DNA of 18,796 nucleotides from Candidatus Komeilibacteria bacterium RIFCSPLOWO2_02_FULL_48_11 (GCA_001818435.1 MHKO01000048.1:1-18796); one strand, 5' to 3'. Positions 1-6,463 are shown, counted from the first letter of the stretch. Numbers and translations: made by a program. The notes: a model not told the origin generated them from the sequence alone.

Positions 1-37
1 ATGTTACCGTTTATTAATAATGTATTTACGGTAACAT
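1..37. repeat. 10-bp perfect inverted repeat at window edge
   Basis: ATGTTACCGT at 1-10 is matched exactly by its reverse complement at 28-37, with a 17-base AT-rich spacer. TTTT overlaps and follows the right arm, so it could be a weak terminator of a gene lying to the left, or a protein-binding palindrome. The arm may extend beyond the window, so its full length is unknown. Confidence 0.6.
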
Positions 38-96
38 TTTATATGACCCAACAGATATCAGGAAAGTAAGATTTTAGATGTCTCAATTCGAGGCCT

Positions 97-126
97 TTGC
101 CTAGTACAACCAGTAAGGTGTATAAT
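97..126 (+). promoter_or_regulatory. Promoter of the small gene before the DUF2335 gene
   Basis: TTGCCT (97-102), an 18-base spacer and a perfect TATAAT (121-126). The ATG at 136 follows the -10 box by only 9 bases, so the transcript would start at or next to the start codon (leaderless). Confidence 0.6.
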
Positions 127-135
127 ATAAACAAT

Positions 136-366
136 ATGGGAACCTTAAACGAAAAGTCGTCATTCTTATTTGCAAGGCCATCCTTTTTAAGTGGAGTGGC
201 TAGTGTTTTAGATTTGGGCGGAAGTTTGCAAATTTATAATGAAAGCAAAACTCCTAGTGAAGCCGATGGGTTGGCCATGAGGATGGATTGGTTGGTGGTA
301 GGCGACGATATAAGAGGTTCCATGAGAAAGTATGAGCAACAAAAACAGGTTCTTGCAACAGCCTGA
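136..366 (+). CDS. Small conserved hypothetical protein paired with DUF2335 protein
   Basis: A 76-aa soluble protein. The stretch FLFARPSFLSGVASVLDLGG followed by YN, then MDWLVVGDDI and a charged tail, resembles from memory a small uncharacterised family often encoded directly before DUF2335 membrane proteins; no function is known to me. A TTG start at 97 is also in frame, but the ATG at 136 is preferred because it lies 9 bases after a perfect TATAAT, matching the leaderless pattern of other genes here. The 3' end overlaps the next gene by 35 bases, so the two are very likely co-translated and work together. Confidence 0.65.
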   Translation: MGTLNEKSSFLFARPSFLSGVASVLDLGGSLQIYNESKTPSEADGLAMRMDWLVVGDDIRGSMRKYEQQKQVLATA

Positions 367-748
367 TAATCAATCAGCGTTAATCAGAAAAACAGAAGGC
401 GCATTTTTTTCAGGTCCACTGCCACAGGCTCAAGAGTTACAAAAGTATAATGAAATAGTTCCCGGCGCGGCGAACAGGATCATAATAATGGCAGAGGAAC
501 AGGCGTCACACAGACGCCTGCTTGAAAGCAGGGTTATTAAATCAGATACCAGAAATTCAACTCTAGGATTAATTTTCGGATTGATCATAGGATTGGCGGG
601 GATTATTTCCGGAACAGTTATTATAATATACGGTTATGCAATCTATGGCGTTGTGGTCGGGGGTGGAACAATTGCTAGTTTGGTTGCGACATTTGTATAT
701 GGCTCAAAACAGAGAAAGATAGAGAGAGAAAGAAAATTACAGAGCTAG
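332..748 (+). CDS. DUF2335 family membrane protein
   Basis: A 138-aa protein. The motif FFSGPLPQAQELQKYNEIVPGAANRIIIMAEEQ (about residues 25-57, given here in part as FFSGPLP and PGAANRI) is typical of DUF2335. It is followed by HRRLLE, then two hydrophobic segments at about residues 78-101 and 103-124 and a basic tail (KQRKIERERK). Known of the family: small two-helix membrane proteins of unknown function. The start lies inside the previous gene with no strong SD, suggesting translational coupling. The family assignment rests on recalled motifs. Confidence 0.75.
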   Translation: MSNKNRFLQQPDNQSALIRKTEGAFFSGPLPQAQELQKYNEIVPGAANRIIIMAEEQASHRRLLESRVIKSDTRNSTLGLIFGLIIGLAGIISGTVIIIYGYAIYGVVVGGGTIASLVATFVYGSKQRKIERERKLQS

Positions 749-775
749 AGCTATTAATGATTATGTAATTACGTA

Positions 776-808
776 ATATAGAGACCATGGTACGTGGTCT
801 CTATATTT
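776..808 (+). terminator. 12-bp hairpin after the DUF2335 gene
   Basis: ATATAGAGACCA (776-787) pairs perfectly with TGGTCTCTATAT (795-806) across a 7-base loop, followed by a short T run. The T tract is weak, so this is a terminator or a palindromic repeat. The flippase promoter begins just after it. Confidence 0.5.
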
Positions 809-819
809 GTGTAAAATTA

Positions 820-828
820 TGCGATAAT
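820..828 (+). promoter_or_regulatory. Extended -10 of the flippase gene
   Basis: TGCGATAAT (820-828) matches an extended -10 (TGn + GATAAT). The flippase ATG at 837 is 8 bases downstream with no SD, so the mRNA is probably leaderless. No good -35 is visible. Confidence 0.5.
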
Positions 829-836
829 ATCGCTAT

Positions 837-2285
837 ATGTCTGACACCCATCATCCAACAAAAGTGGCTCGGTCCGGCGCAATTTACACCGGCACGCTCA
901 TTTTTCAGAAAGTTTTATCTTTCACTTATTTTAGTTTTATAGCCGCCGCACTCGGGCCGGCCAATTTAGGCCGCTACACTTTCGCTCTCTCCTTTGCCGC
1001 TTTTTTCTCTTTGGCGGTTGATTTTGGTTTTGTCAACATGGCCATCCGTTCCTTTTCTCAGGCCAAGGAGAGCCATGAAGATTATTTTCGGGTGATGCTC
1101 ACTGTTCGCTTGGGCCTGGCGGCCGTTGGAGTAGGTTTATTGTTCTTATCAGCCGCGTTTTTAGGATATGAAAAAGATTTGCTCTCTTTGCTGGCGGTGA
1201 CGGCCTTGATTATGGTCATGGACGCTTTTACCGCTTTTGGTTACACTGTTTTCCGAGCGCGCCAGAATTTGTTTTATGAATCATTGGGCACGATTATATT
1301 TCAGATTATAATCATCAGCGCCGGCTTGCTTGTTTTGCAATATACCCGCGATTTGCGAATTTTGCTTTTAGTGATTGCTTTGGGCAGTTTTTGGCACGTG
1401 TCTTATTCGCTCTGGCTGGTTCTTTTTAAGGCCCAGTGGTCAATTCGTCCCTGCTGGGATTGGGAGACGGCAAAAAAGATTCTGGTCGCGGCCTGGCCAT
1501 TTTTTTTGGCAGCCGGTTTTATTAAGGCCTACAATACCATCGACACCATCTTGCTTAAAAACATGGCTAACGACATGGCTGTGGGGCTTTACGCCATTCC
1601 GGCTAAGGTGGTTTTTTCTTTTCCATTCTTGGCTTTGGGAATTACGGCCGCGGTATATCCGGCCATGTCTAATTACGCCGCCACATCGCGCGAGCGCTTG
1701 CAAAACGTCTTCAGCCGCACTTTGCAGTTGTTGCTCACGATTTCACTTCCGATTGCGGTGGGGATTTTCCTTCTGGCCGAGCCGATTATGCTCCGCATCT
1801 GGCCCGAGTTTAAAGAGGCGATTCCGGCTTTGCGGATATTAATTTGGGCCGTGGTGTTTTTATTCATTGAATACCCGTTTGGCTCGCTTTTGAACGCCAC
1901 CAGCAATGAGCGGCGCAATACCTGGAACCGGGGAATCCAGCTGGCGAGTTTCATTATCTTGAATGTTTTGCTTATTCCAATCTACGGATTTATGGGATCG
2001 GTTTATACGGCGCTCGCCACCTCGGCGCTGATAGTGATTTTGGGCGCTTTAAAAACTCGCCGGATTGTGGCGGTGTTTAACAAATCAATGATTATTGTTT
2101 TGATGAAACTTTTTGTTGCCGCCAGCGCCATGGGAACGGTCGTCTATTGGTTCCGCGACGAGTACTCGTTTCTGCTCGTTATTCCGGTAGCCGCGTTCGT
2201 CTATGCTGTCGCGCTTCTCTTGCTGCGGGTGTACGGGTACGAGGATTGGATGTGGGTTAAATCGGTCATCAGTCGTAAAGCGTAG
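837..2285 (+). CDS. Wzx-type oligosaccharide flippase (MOP superfamily)
   Basis: A 482-aa very hydrophobic protein with about 12-14 membrane helices, matching the usual length of polysaccharide biosynthesis/flippase proteins. The N-terminal part (FQKVLSFTYFSFIAAALGPANLGRYTFA) is typical of the polysaccharide synthesis family, as is a second half-repeat from about residue 215 (AWPFFLAAGFIKAYNTIDTILL). Family role: moves undecaprenyl-linked oligosaccharides from the inner to the outer face of the cytoplasmic membrane. Its place ahead of several glycosyltransferases and an O-antigen ligase supports a role in a surface-glycan pathway. The start is chosen for the -10 box 8 bases upstream. The substrate cannot be told from sequence. 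Confidence 0.88.
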   Translation: MSDTHHPTKVARSGAIYTGTLIFQKVLSFTYFSFIAAALGPANLGRYTFALSFAAFFSLAVDFGFVNMAIRSFSQAKESHEDYFRVMLTVRLGLAAVGVGLLFLSAAFLGYEKDLLSLLAVTALIMVMDAFTAFGYTVFRARQNLFYESLGTIIFQIIIISAGLLVLQYTRDLRILLLVIALGSFWHVSYSLWLVLFKAQWSIRPCWDWETAKKILVAAWPFFLAAGFIKAYNTIDTILLKNMANDMAVGLYAIPAKVVFSFPFLALGITAAVYPAMSNYAATSRERLQNVFSRTLQLLLTISLPIAVGIFLLAEPIMLRIWPEFKEAIPALRILIWAVVFLFIEYPFGSLLNATSNERRNTWNRGIQLASFIILNVLLIPIYGFMGSVYTALATSALIVILGALKTRRIVAVFNKSMIIVLMKLFVAASAMGTVVYWFRDEYSFLLVIPVAAFVYAVALLLLRVYGYEDWMWVKSVISRKA

Positions 2286-2295
2286 GTTTTTGAGT

Positions 2296-2325
2296 AAAAA
2301 AAGACGCCACGATGCGCATGGCGTC
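2296..2325 (-). terminator. Rho-independent terminator of the minus-strand pair
   Basis: Read on the minus strand, GACGCCA (2325-2319) and TGGCGTC (2309-2303) form a 7-bp GC-rich stem followed by seven T residues (2302-2296). It closes the minus-strand transcript that converges on the flippase gene. Confidence 0.85.
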
Positions 2326-2356
2326 AAACAACGATATTGAGCCGCGGGTCGGCATC

Positions 2357-2764
2357 TCATGTCTTAAGGTGCCTTGTTACAGCGCGGGCCGTCTTTTGCT
2401 GCTCTTCTCGTATTAATGCTAGCCCGCGATTGACTCCTTCAATAAAGTTTGCGCTAAGGCGACTTTGGCGACGCGTCGCTTCCACGGCGATCAATGCGCA
2501 AATTTCTTTTGCAGCTTCAGCAAGCGCGCGGTCCAAATTTTCATCATCTAACCTATCTATAAATACGCCGAAAGTGCCTTGAATTGGATCTATGTTCTTG
2601 TCCGTATCAAGGCGGAGTGTTTGCTCTTTTCCGTCAATCTCGATGGTGACGCGCGCAAACGGCATATTAACTTCAGCGCGAATAAATTTAATGCCAGCGC
2701 GTTCTGAAACCTGTCCTCGCAAATCGAGGTAGATGGTCGGGATTATCTTTTCTACCCATGGCAT
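2357..2764 (-). CDS. Hypothetical protein, 135 aa, unknown family
   Basis: The first half is rich in alternating hydrophobic residues (IYLDLRGQVSERAGIKFIRAEV, then FARVTIEIDGKEQTLRLDT), suggesting a beta-sheet domain. The second half is helical and charged (ENLDRALAEAAKEICALIAVEATRRQSRL). No signal peptide or membrane segment is seen. The start has a clear SD: minus-strand AGGAG (2775-2771) 6 bases before the ATG. It follows the small Cys-rich gene by 32 bases on the same strand and ends before a strong terminator, so the two form one transcript. I do not recognise the family. Confidence 0.75.
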   Translation of the reverse strand: MPWVEKIIPTIYLDLRGQVSERAGIKFIRAEVNMPFARVTIEIDGKEQTLRLDTDKNIDPIQGTFGVFIDRLDDENLDRALAEAAKEICALIAVEATRRQSRLSANFIEGVNRGLALIREEQQKTARAVTRHLKT

Positions 2765-2796
2765 AGCAATCTCCTCTCTTATTTACTTTTTTGTAG

Positions 2797-3027
2797 CTAT
2801 TCCTCTAGGATGTCGTGCACTTTCGCCGCTTCACTGGCCGCAAGAGAAGAAATCATTGTTTCCAACCCCCTTTCTTTTGTGCAGATTTTACTACAACAAA
2901 CATAGCAAAAACCATCCACATAAAAAATACATCCTGACGCGGGCAGGCCGCAACCGCGACCGCCGGGACAGATATAGCCAGCCATACCCAGAGCATAGCA
3001 TATCTCCTTTTCCTTTTGAACTGTCAA
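2797..3027 (-). CDS. Small cysteine-rich protein, 76 aa, TTG start
   Basis: The central stretch has eight cysteines in about 30 residues (ICPGGRGCGLPASGC, then GFCYVCCSKIC), suggesting a metal-binding or disulfide-rich fold, followed by a helical tail ending VHDILEE. I prefer a TTG start at 3027: on the minus strand AGGAGG (3042-3037) lies 9 bases upstream, and a weak promoter (TTAACA, 17 bases, TATCCT) lies just before that. An ATG at 2985 is in frame but has no well-placed SD. All three minus-strand frames are partly open here; one alternative is described in the findings. Codon choice and continuity favour this frame. Function unknown. Confidence 0.55.
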   Translation of the reverse strand: MTVQKEKEICYALGMAGYICPGGRGCGLPASGCIFYVDGFCYVCCSKICTKERGLETMISSLAASEAAKVHDILEE

Positions 3028-3062
3028 AGGCCAATCCCTCCTTGTTGTAAGGATACCAACTC

Positions 3063-3090
3063 TTGACAAACTTGTTAAGTATGCTATTAT
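3063..3090 (+). promoter_or_regulatory. Strong promoter of a candidate small RNA
   Basis: A perfect TTGACA (3063-3068), a 16-base spacer and an extended -10 TGCTATTAT (3082-3090). It points away from the minus-strand pair and is 238 bases from the next + strand gene, which has its own -10 box. Confidence 0.75.
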
Positions 3091-3096
3091 GCTATC

Positions 3097-3225
3097 AATG
3101 GTTGGATGCCTTAGTGACCAGCGCTCGTAATTGACGTTCTTAGCTAAGGGTTATCCCGCCCAGAGCGGGATCTCCAGCCTTATAAAAGACGTGGTTGCAG
3201 AATTTGTAACCATGTCTTTTATTTA
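3097..3225 (+). ncRNA. Candidate structured small RNA or orphan leader
   Basis: A unit of about 130 nt between a strong promoter and a strong terminator. GCCTTAG (3108-3114) can pair with CTAAGG (3144-3149). ATCCCGC (3153-3159) pairs perfectly with GCGGGAT (3165-3171) over a 5-base loop. The terminator stem follows. CTAAGG could instead pair with CCTTA (about 3178-3182), so alternative folds exist. A 10-codon ORF (3098-3130) begins 7 bases after the -10 box, but it has no run of a single amino acid. I do not recognise the RNA family. Confidence 0.55.
3182..3225 (+). terminator. Terminator of the candidate small RNA
   Basis: A 15-bp stem, 3182-3196 with 3208-3222 (ATAAAAGAC, one G-T pair, TGGTT), over an 11-base loop, ending in TTTTATTT. 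The A-rich left arm makes it usable on both strands. Confidence 0.8.
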
Positions 3226-3314
3226 GCATACGCGATAATGGTTGTTTTGCTGGTGTGCTCAATTTTTCCTGATTGGTCTATTTGATATTGCATAACGGTT
3301 GTGTTACGTACTAC

Positions 3315-3320
3315 TATTAT
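3315..3320 (+). promoter_or_regulatory. -10 box of the GT4 gene
   Basis: TATTAT (3315-3320) lies 7 bases before ATG 3328, the same geometry as at other leaderless-type starts here. No good -35 is visible. Confidence 0.4.
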
Positions 3321-3327
3321 ACAAGAT

Positions 3328-4305
3328 ATGTCATATAATAAGAAGCCATTTTTATTAACCCTAGAATATCCTCCCCAGTTGGGCGGTGTGGCGCGCTATC
3401 TTGAAGGTGAGGTAAAAAATTTTGAGGGCGAGGTAGTGGTTTCGGTTGTGTCCGCCAATTGGAAACGGCTATTCGGACGCGCGCGCCAAGAGTTTAAAAA
3501 ATCGCAATGCGATTATCTTTGGATTTCCCATGTTCTGCCAATGGGCTATATTGCCTTGGTTTGGAAATGGATTTACAAAACGCGGTACCGCGTTTATCTG
3601 CACGGGCTGGATTTGGTCTTGCCATTAAAATCATCTTGGAAAAAATTTTGGGTGAAAATGATTTTAACCAACGCGGATGAGATTGTTGTTAATAGCAATG
3701 CCACAAAAAAATTATTAGATTATTATAAAATTGATTCTGGTAGAGACGCAAAACCTTGCGTCTCTGTGGTGTATCCGCGCCTTGAAAAAATTGACATAAA
3801 TAAATACAAACCCATCGCCGAAAAATTACGCCAACAATACCAAATTAACAACAAGCCAATTTTATTAACCATCAGCCGTTTGGTCAAACGCAAGGGGATT
3901 GATTTGGTGATAAAATCATTGCCAGACGTCTGGTGCGACATTCCGGATTTGGTATATGTGGTGGCGGGGGAGGGGGAAGATCGTGACCGCCTTGTAGAGA
4001 CGTTGCATTGCAACGTCTCAAATGAAAAACAAGACCAAATCATTTTCACTGGCCCCATTCCTGACGAAGAAAAATACGGCTGGCTTTCGGCGTGCAATTG
4101 TTTTATATTAACCCCAGTTGATGACCCCAATGATTTTGAGGGTTATGGCATTGTTTATAAAGAAGCGCAGATGTTCGGCAAACCAGTCATCGGTTCCCGC
4201 GTGGGCGGGGTGCCGGAGGCTATTGGTGAAAATGGGACGCTGGTGGAGGCGGGGAATTTCAATCAGATTAAAGAAGCAATAAAATCTATAATAAAAAGCA
4301 AATGA
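3328..4305 (+). CDS. Glycosyltransferase family 4
   Basis: A 325-aa GT-B protein. The N-terminal domain has the glycine loop (EYPPQLGGVARYL) and LHGLDL. The C-terminal nucleotide-sugar domain has LLTISRLVKRKGIDLVI, VVAGEGEDRDRL and the EX7E pair in EGYGIVYKEA, which binds the donor sugar in GT4 enzymes. It would transfer a sugar to a lipid-linked glycan at the cytoplasmic face of the membrane. ATG 3328 is preferred over an in-frame GTG at 3301 because of the -10 box 7 bases upstream. Two palindromic elements (3742-3765 and 3997-4019) lie inside the reading frame. They encode the extra residues near GRDAKPC and VETLHCNVS, at sites where family members normally have loops. Confidence 0.88.
   Translation: MSYNKKPFLLTLEYPPQLGGVARYLEGEVKNFEGEVVVSVVSANWKRLFGRARQEFKKSQCDYLWISHVLPMGYIALVWKWIYKTRYRVYLHGLDLVLPLKSSWKKFWVKMILTNADEIVVNSNATKKLLDYYKIDSGRDAKPCVSVVYPRLEKIDINKYKPIAEKLRQQYQINNKPILLTISRLVKRKGIDLVIKSLPDVWCDIPDLVYVVAGEGEDRDRLVETLHCNVSNEKQDQIIFTGPIPDEEKYGWLSACNCFILTPVDDPNDFEGYGIVYKEAQMFGKPVIGSRVGGVPEAIGENGTLVEAGNFNQIKEAIKSIIKSK
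3742..3765. repeat. Palindrome AGAGACGCAA inside the GT4 gene
   Basis: AGAGACGCAA (3742-3751) and TTGCGTCTCT (3756-3765) form a perfect 10-bp stem with a 4-base loop. It is read in frame as part of the protein and shares the AGAGACG core with the element at 3997. Confidence 0.85.
3997..4019. repeat. Palindrome GAGACGTTGCA inside the GT4 gene
   Basis: GAGACGTTGCA (3997-4007) and TGCAACGTCTC (4009-4019) form a perfect 11-bp palindrome around one base. It is the second member of the GAGACG family in this gene and is also in frame. Confidence 0.85.
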
Positions 4306-4489
4306 CAAATGTCAAAATCCAAAGTTCAAATTAATGCCAAATGACTTAATACACACGTCATTCTGAGGCGAAGCCGAAGAATCTCATGTTAAATTCTGGG
4401 ATCCTTCGCTGACGCTCAGGATGACGGGTTTGGCCTTTTGTCATTAGGATTTTGACATTCATTTGGAATTTGAGCTTTGACATTTGGGT
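4300..4489. repeat. Large nested inverted repeat between the GT4 and GT2 genes
   Basis: The left flank (about 4300-4344, with AAATGTCAAAATCCAAA) and the right flank (about 4438-4489, with GGATTTTGACATTC and TTTGACATTTGG) are imperfect reverse complements. They enclose another palindromic element at 4357-4425. No gene is supported here; the whole spacer appears repeat-derived. Confidence 0.7.
4357..4425. repeat. GTCAT...ATGAC-ended palindromic element (intergenic)
   Basis: GTCATTCTGAG (4357-4367) pairs with CTCAGGATGAC (4415-4425), allowing one G-T pair. Inner blocks CGAAGAATC and GATCCTTCG also pair, giving a long hairpin. The ends match the elements at 6464, 7367 and 10636. Confidence 0.8.
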
Positions 4490-4495
4490 TTTACT

Positions 4496-5197
4496 ATGAT
4501 CACTCCTAAAGTTTCCATCATTATCCCTCTCTATAATCACGCCCAAGCCTTGGCCCAATGTTTGCAATCCATCAAAAACCAGACCTTTCAAGACTATGAG
4601 ATTATTATCGTCAACGACGGTTCTACGGATATTAAACCAATGCAATTAGAATCAACAATAAAACAATTTAACAATTTAACAATCCGCATTATTCATCAAC
4701 CCAACCAAGGCGCCCCGGTTGCGCGCAATCGCGGATTCAACGAATCGCGCGGCGTTTATGTCCTCTTCTGTGATGCGGACGTTGTCATGCGACCAGACAT
4801 GCTGGAGAAGATGTCGCGTGTTCTGGACGAAAATCCAAATGTATCTTATGTCTATTCTTCATTTAAATTCGGCTGGAAAAAATTTAAGTTATGGGAATTT
4901 GACGCTGAAAAATTAAAACAAATGCCGTACATCCATACCACGTCTTTAATCCGGCGCGAACATTTTCCCGGGTTCGACCCAACGCTCAAAAGAATGCAGG
5001 ATTGGGATTTGTGGCTCACGATGTTAGAGCAAGGGCATGTTGGCAAATTGATTCCAGAGATTTTATTTGCAGTGAAGACCGGGGGCACGATGAGTAAATG
5101 GCTGCCGTCATTTTTAACTAAAATTGGTTTAGGTAAAAAAGCGAGTCAATATCAAGAAGCAGTGAAAATAATCAAAGATAAACATCATTTGTTATGA
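4496..5197 (+). CDS. Glycosyltransferase family 2
   Basis: A 233-aa GT-A fold enzyme. Family landmarks: VSIIIPLYNHAQALAQCLQS at the N-terminus, YEIIIVNDGSTD, APVARNRGFNESRG, then the metal-binding LFCDADVVM (DXD-type) and QDWDLWLTML near the acceptor site. It would add one sugar to the growing lipid-linked glycan. ATG 4496 is preferred to an in-frame TTG at 4484. No SD is visible, and the start sits at the edge of a repeat. The segment KPMQLESTIKQFNNLTI is longer than usual and is encoded by an AACAATTTA-type repeat at about 4655-4683. The stop overlaps the next start (ATGA), so the two are translationally coupled. Confidence 0.88.
   Translation: MITPKVSIIIPLYNHAQALAQCLQSIKNQTFQDYEIIIVNDGSTDIKPMQLESTIKQFNNLTIRIIHQPNQGAPVARNRGFNESRGVYVLFCDADVVMRPDMLEKMSRVLDENPNVSYVYSSFKFGWKKFKLWEFDAEKLKQMPYIHTTSLIRREHFPGFDPTLKRMQDWDLWLTMLEQGHVGKLIPEILFAVKTGGTMSKWLPSFLTKIGLGKKASQYQEAVKIIKDKHHLL
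4655..4683. repeat. AACAATTT-type repeat inside the GT2 gene
   Basis: Short tandem copies of AACAAT/TTAACAAT at about 4655-4683 resemble the arms of the intergenic inverted repeat at 9711-9774. They encode IKQFNNLT in frame. This is a low-complexity call. Confidence 0.45.
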
Positions 5198-6075
5198 TAT
5201 CTGTCATCATCGTATCCTGGAACGTGCGCGAACTGCTCAAGAAGTGCCTGGAGTCCATTTTTAGATACACAAACAAAAACACCCCCATAGAGGGAGTGTT
5301 TTCTGGGAATTCTGCTAAACCAGTAAGCGGTATTTCCGGGGTTAGCCACCTTGAAGATAGTATACAAGGTGAAAAAGATTTGTCAAGTGCAACCCAGATG
5401 GACGGTACGGGGTTTGAGGTGATTGTGATTGACAATGCTTCATTTGACGGTAGTGTTGAAATGGTGCGAAATGACTTTCCGCAAACGCGGCTTATCGCCA
5501 ATCAGGAGAACAGGGGATTTGCCGCGGCTAGCAATCAAGGCATCCGTGAGGCCAAGGGGGAGTATGTTTTATTGTTAAATTCGGATACAGAGCTTATTGA
5601 GAATAGTTTGCAAAAAGTAGTTGAGAAAATGTGCTCGGATTCCAGTATTAGCGTGCTGGGTTGCAAACTACTTAACCCAGATAAAACTCTTCAACCATCG
5701 GTGCGGCATCTGCCCACTATTTGGTCGCAATTAGTCATACTTTTTAAACTACATCGCGTCGGTCTGGCTAAGTTGTACTGGTATCTAATGAAAGATTTTG
5801 ATTATGAGCGCGAAGCTGAAGTGGATCAGGTGATGGGCGCGTTTTTTTGCATTAGAAAATCGCTGCTGGACAAAATTGGCCTGTTGGACGAAGGCTATTT
5901 TATTTGGTTTGAGGAAGTGGATTTTTGCCGCCGGACTAAAAAAGCCGGATATAAAGTGGTTTATTGGCCGGGCACGGCTATTATCCATCATGGCGGACAA
6001 TCATTCGCTAAACAGATGACTTTAAAGAAGCAGTGGTGGTTTTTTAGGAGCGCGCTTCGGTATTTCACGAAATAA
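5194..6075 (+). CDS. Glycosyltransferase family 2 with an internal insertion
   Basis: A 293-aa GT-A enzyme of the WbbL/rhamnosyltransferase-like type. Landmarks: SVIIVSWNVRELLKKCLESI, EVIVIDNASFDGS, NRGFAAASNQGI, the metal-binding LLLNSDTEL, and WFEEVDFCRRTKKAGYKVVYWP with HHGGQS near the C-terminus. Between FRYT (about residue 26) and GFEVIVIDNAS (about residue 72) lies a stretch of about 45 residues absent from normal family members, which have only a few residues here. The inserted DNA carries an antisense promoter and terminator (5272-5386). The start overlaps the previous stop (ATGA). Whether the insertion leaves the enzyme active is unknown, but the frame and all catalytic motifs are kept. 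Confidence 0.88.
   Translation: MISVIIVSWNVRELLKKCLESIFRYTNKNTPIEGVFSGNSAKPVSGISGVSHLEDSIQGEKDLSSATQMDGTGFEVIVIDNASFDGSVEMVRNDFPQTRLIANQENRGFAAASNQGIREAKGEYVLLLNSDTELIENSLQKVVEKMCSDSSISVLGCKLLNPDKTLQPSVRHLPTIWSQLVILFKLHRVGLAKLYWYLMKDFDYEREAEVDQVMGAFFCIRKSLLDKIGLLDEGYFIWFEEVDFCRRTKKAGYKVVYWPGTAIIHHGGQSFAKQMTLKKQWWFFRSALRYFTK
5272..5352 (-). ncRNA. Candidate antisense small RNA inside a GT2 gene
   Basis: On the minus strand a promoter (5386-5359) is followed by about 80 nt and a textbook terminator: AACACTCCC (5300-5292) with GGGGGTGTT (5286-5278), one mismatch, a 5-base loop, then TTTTTGTTT. Inside, GGCTAACC and GGTTTAGC can pair with a bulge, and CTGG with CCAG. The whole unit coincides with the in-frame insertion of the host gene, so it looks like a mobile or captured RNA cassette. 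The RNA family is not recognised. Confidence 0.55.
5359..5386 (-). promoter_or_regulatory. Antisense promoter inside a GT2 gene
   Basis: Minus strand TTGACA (5386-5381), a 16-base spacer and TATACT (5364-5359). Transcription would start near 5352 and run against the host gene. Confidence 0.65.
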
Positions 6076-6455
6076 CTTCTCGTTGGCTGAATATACAGCC
6101 GCAGTAATAGGGTAATGGTGGCGCTGAAAATATCAAAACCATGCTCTTTGGCGGAGCGCGCGGTTTGTTCCAGGCGCATACCAATGCAAACTCCGCAGCG
6201 CGCCCCGCTTTCAGGTTCATTCTCTAATCCTTTGACGGCTTTAAACCACTTAGCCGGTTCATAAGGCGCTTCAATAAAGGCCACTCTGATTTTATCGCAA
6301 TAACGCCGGCTTTCGTCCCGTTTTTTTTGATACTCTTCCGCGGGATGGATATTTGGATTATAGTAATAACAGGCCAGGTCAAATTGGTCTTTGAGTTGAG
6401 TAATTGTGCCGCTGGCGCAAATGGCGCAGCAAGTGTGTAATAATAACTTTCTCAT
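5988..6455 (-). pseudogene. queH: C-terminally truncated epoxyqueuosine reductase QueH
   Basis: Residues 1 to about 116 match QueH (DUF208): LLLHTCCAICA at the N-terminus, YYYNPNIHPAEEYQKK, WFKAVKGLENEPESGARCGVC and GFDIFSATITL. C9, C10, C87 and C90 fit the cluster-binding cysteines known for the family, which carries out the last step of queuosine biosynthesis on tRNA. After about 6110 the similarity stops. The remaining frame is antisense to the end of the GT2 gene and reads LLRLYIQPTR and so on, not the expected C-terminal part with its conserved YCGC-type motif. Normal QueH has about 180-200 residues of real sequence. The 3' part was probably lost in a rearrangement, leaving an inactive remnant. 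Confidence 0.75.
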
Positions 6456-6463
6456 ATTAATTT

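Noticed and set aside
78..104. Eight-codon ORF MSQFEAFA after a TAAGAT box
   Set aside because: Too short, overlaps the promoter of the next gene, and nothing else supports it.
1375..1842. Long open frame inside the flippase gene on the same strand
   Set aside because: It is an off-frame shadow with a Trp/Arg/Phe-rich composition typical of a non-coding frame.
2853..2996. 47-aa hydrophobic ORF with an ideal SD on the minus strand
   Set aside because: It overlaps the Cys-rich frame, which has the more gene-like composition; I mention it as an alternative rather than as a gene.
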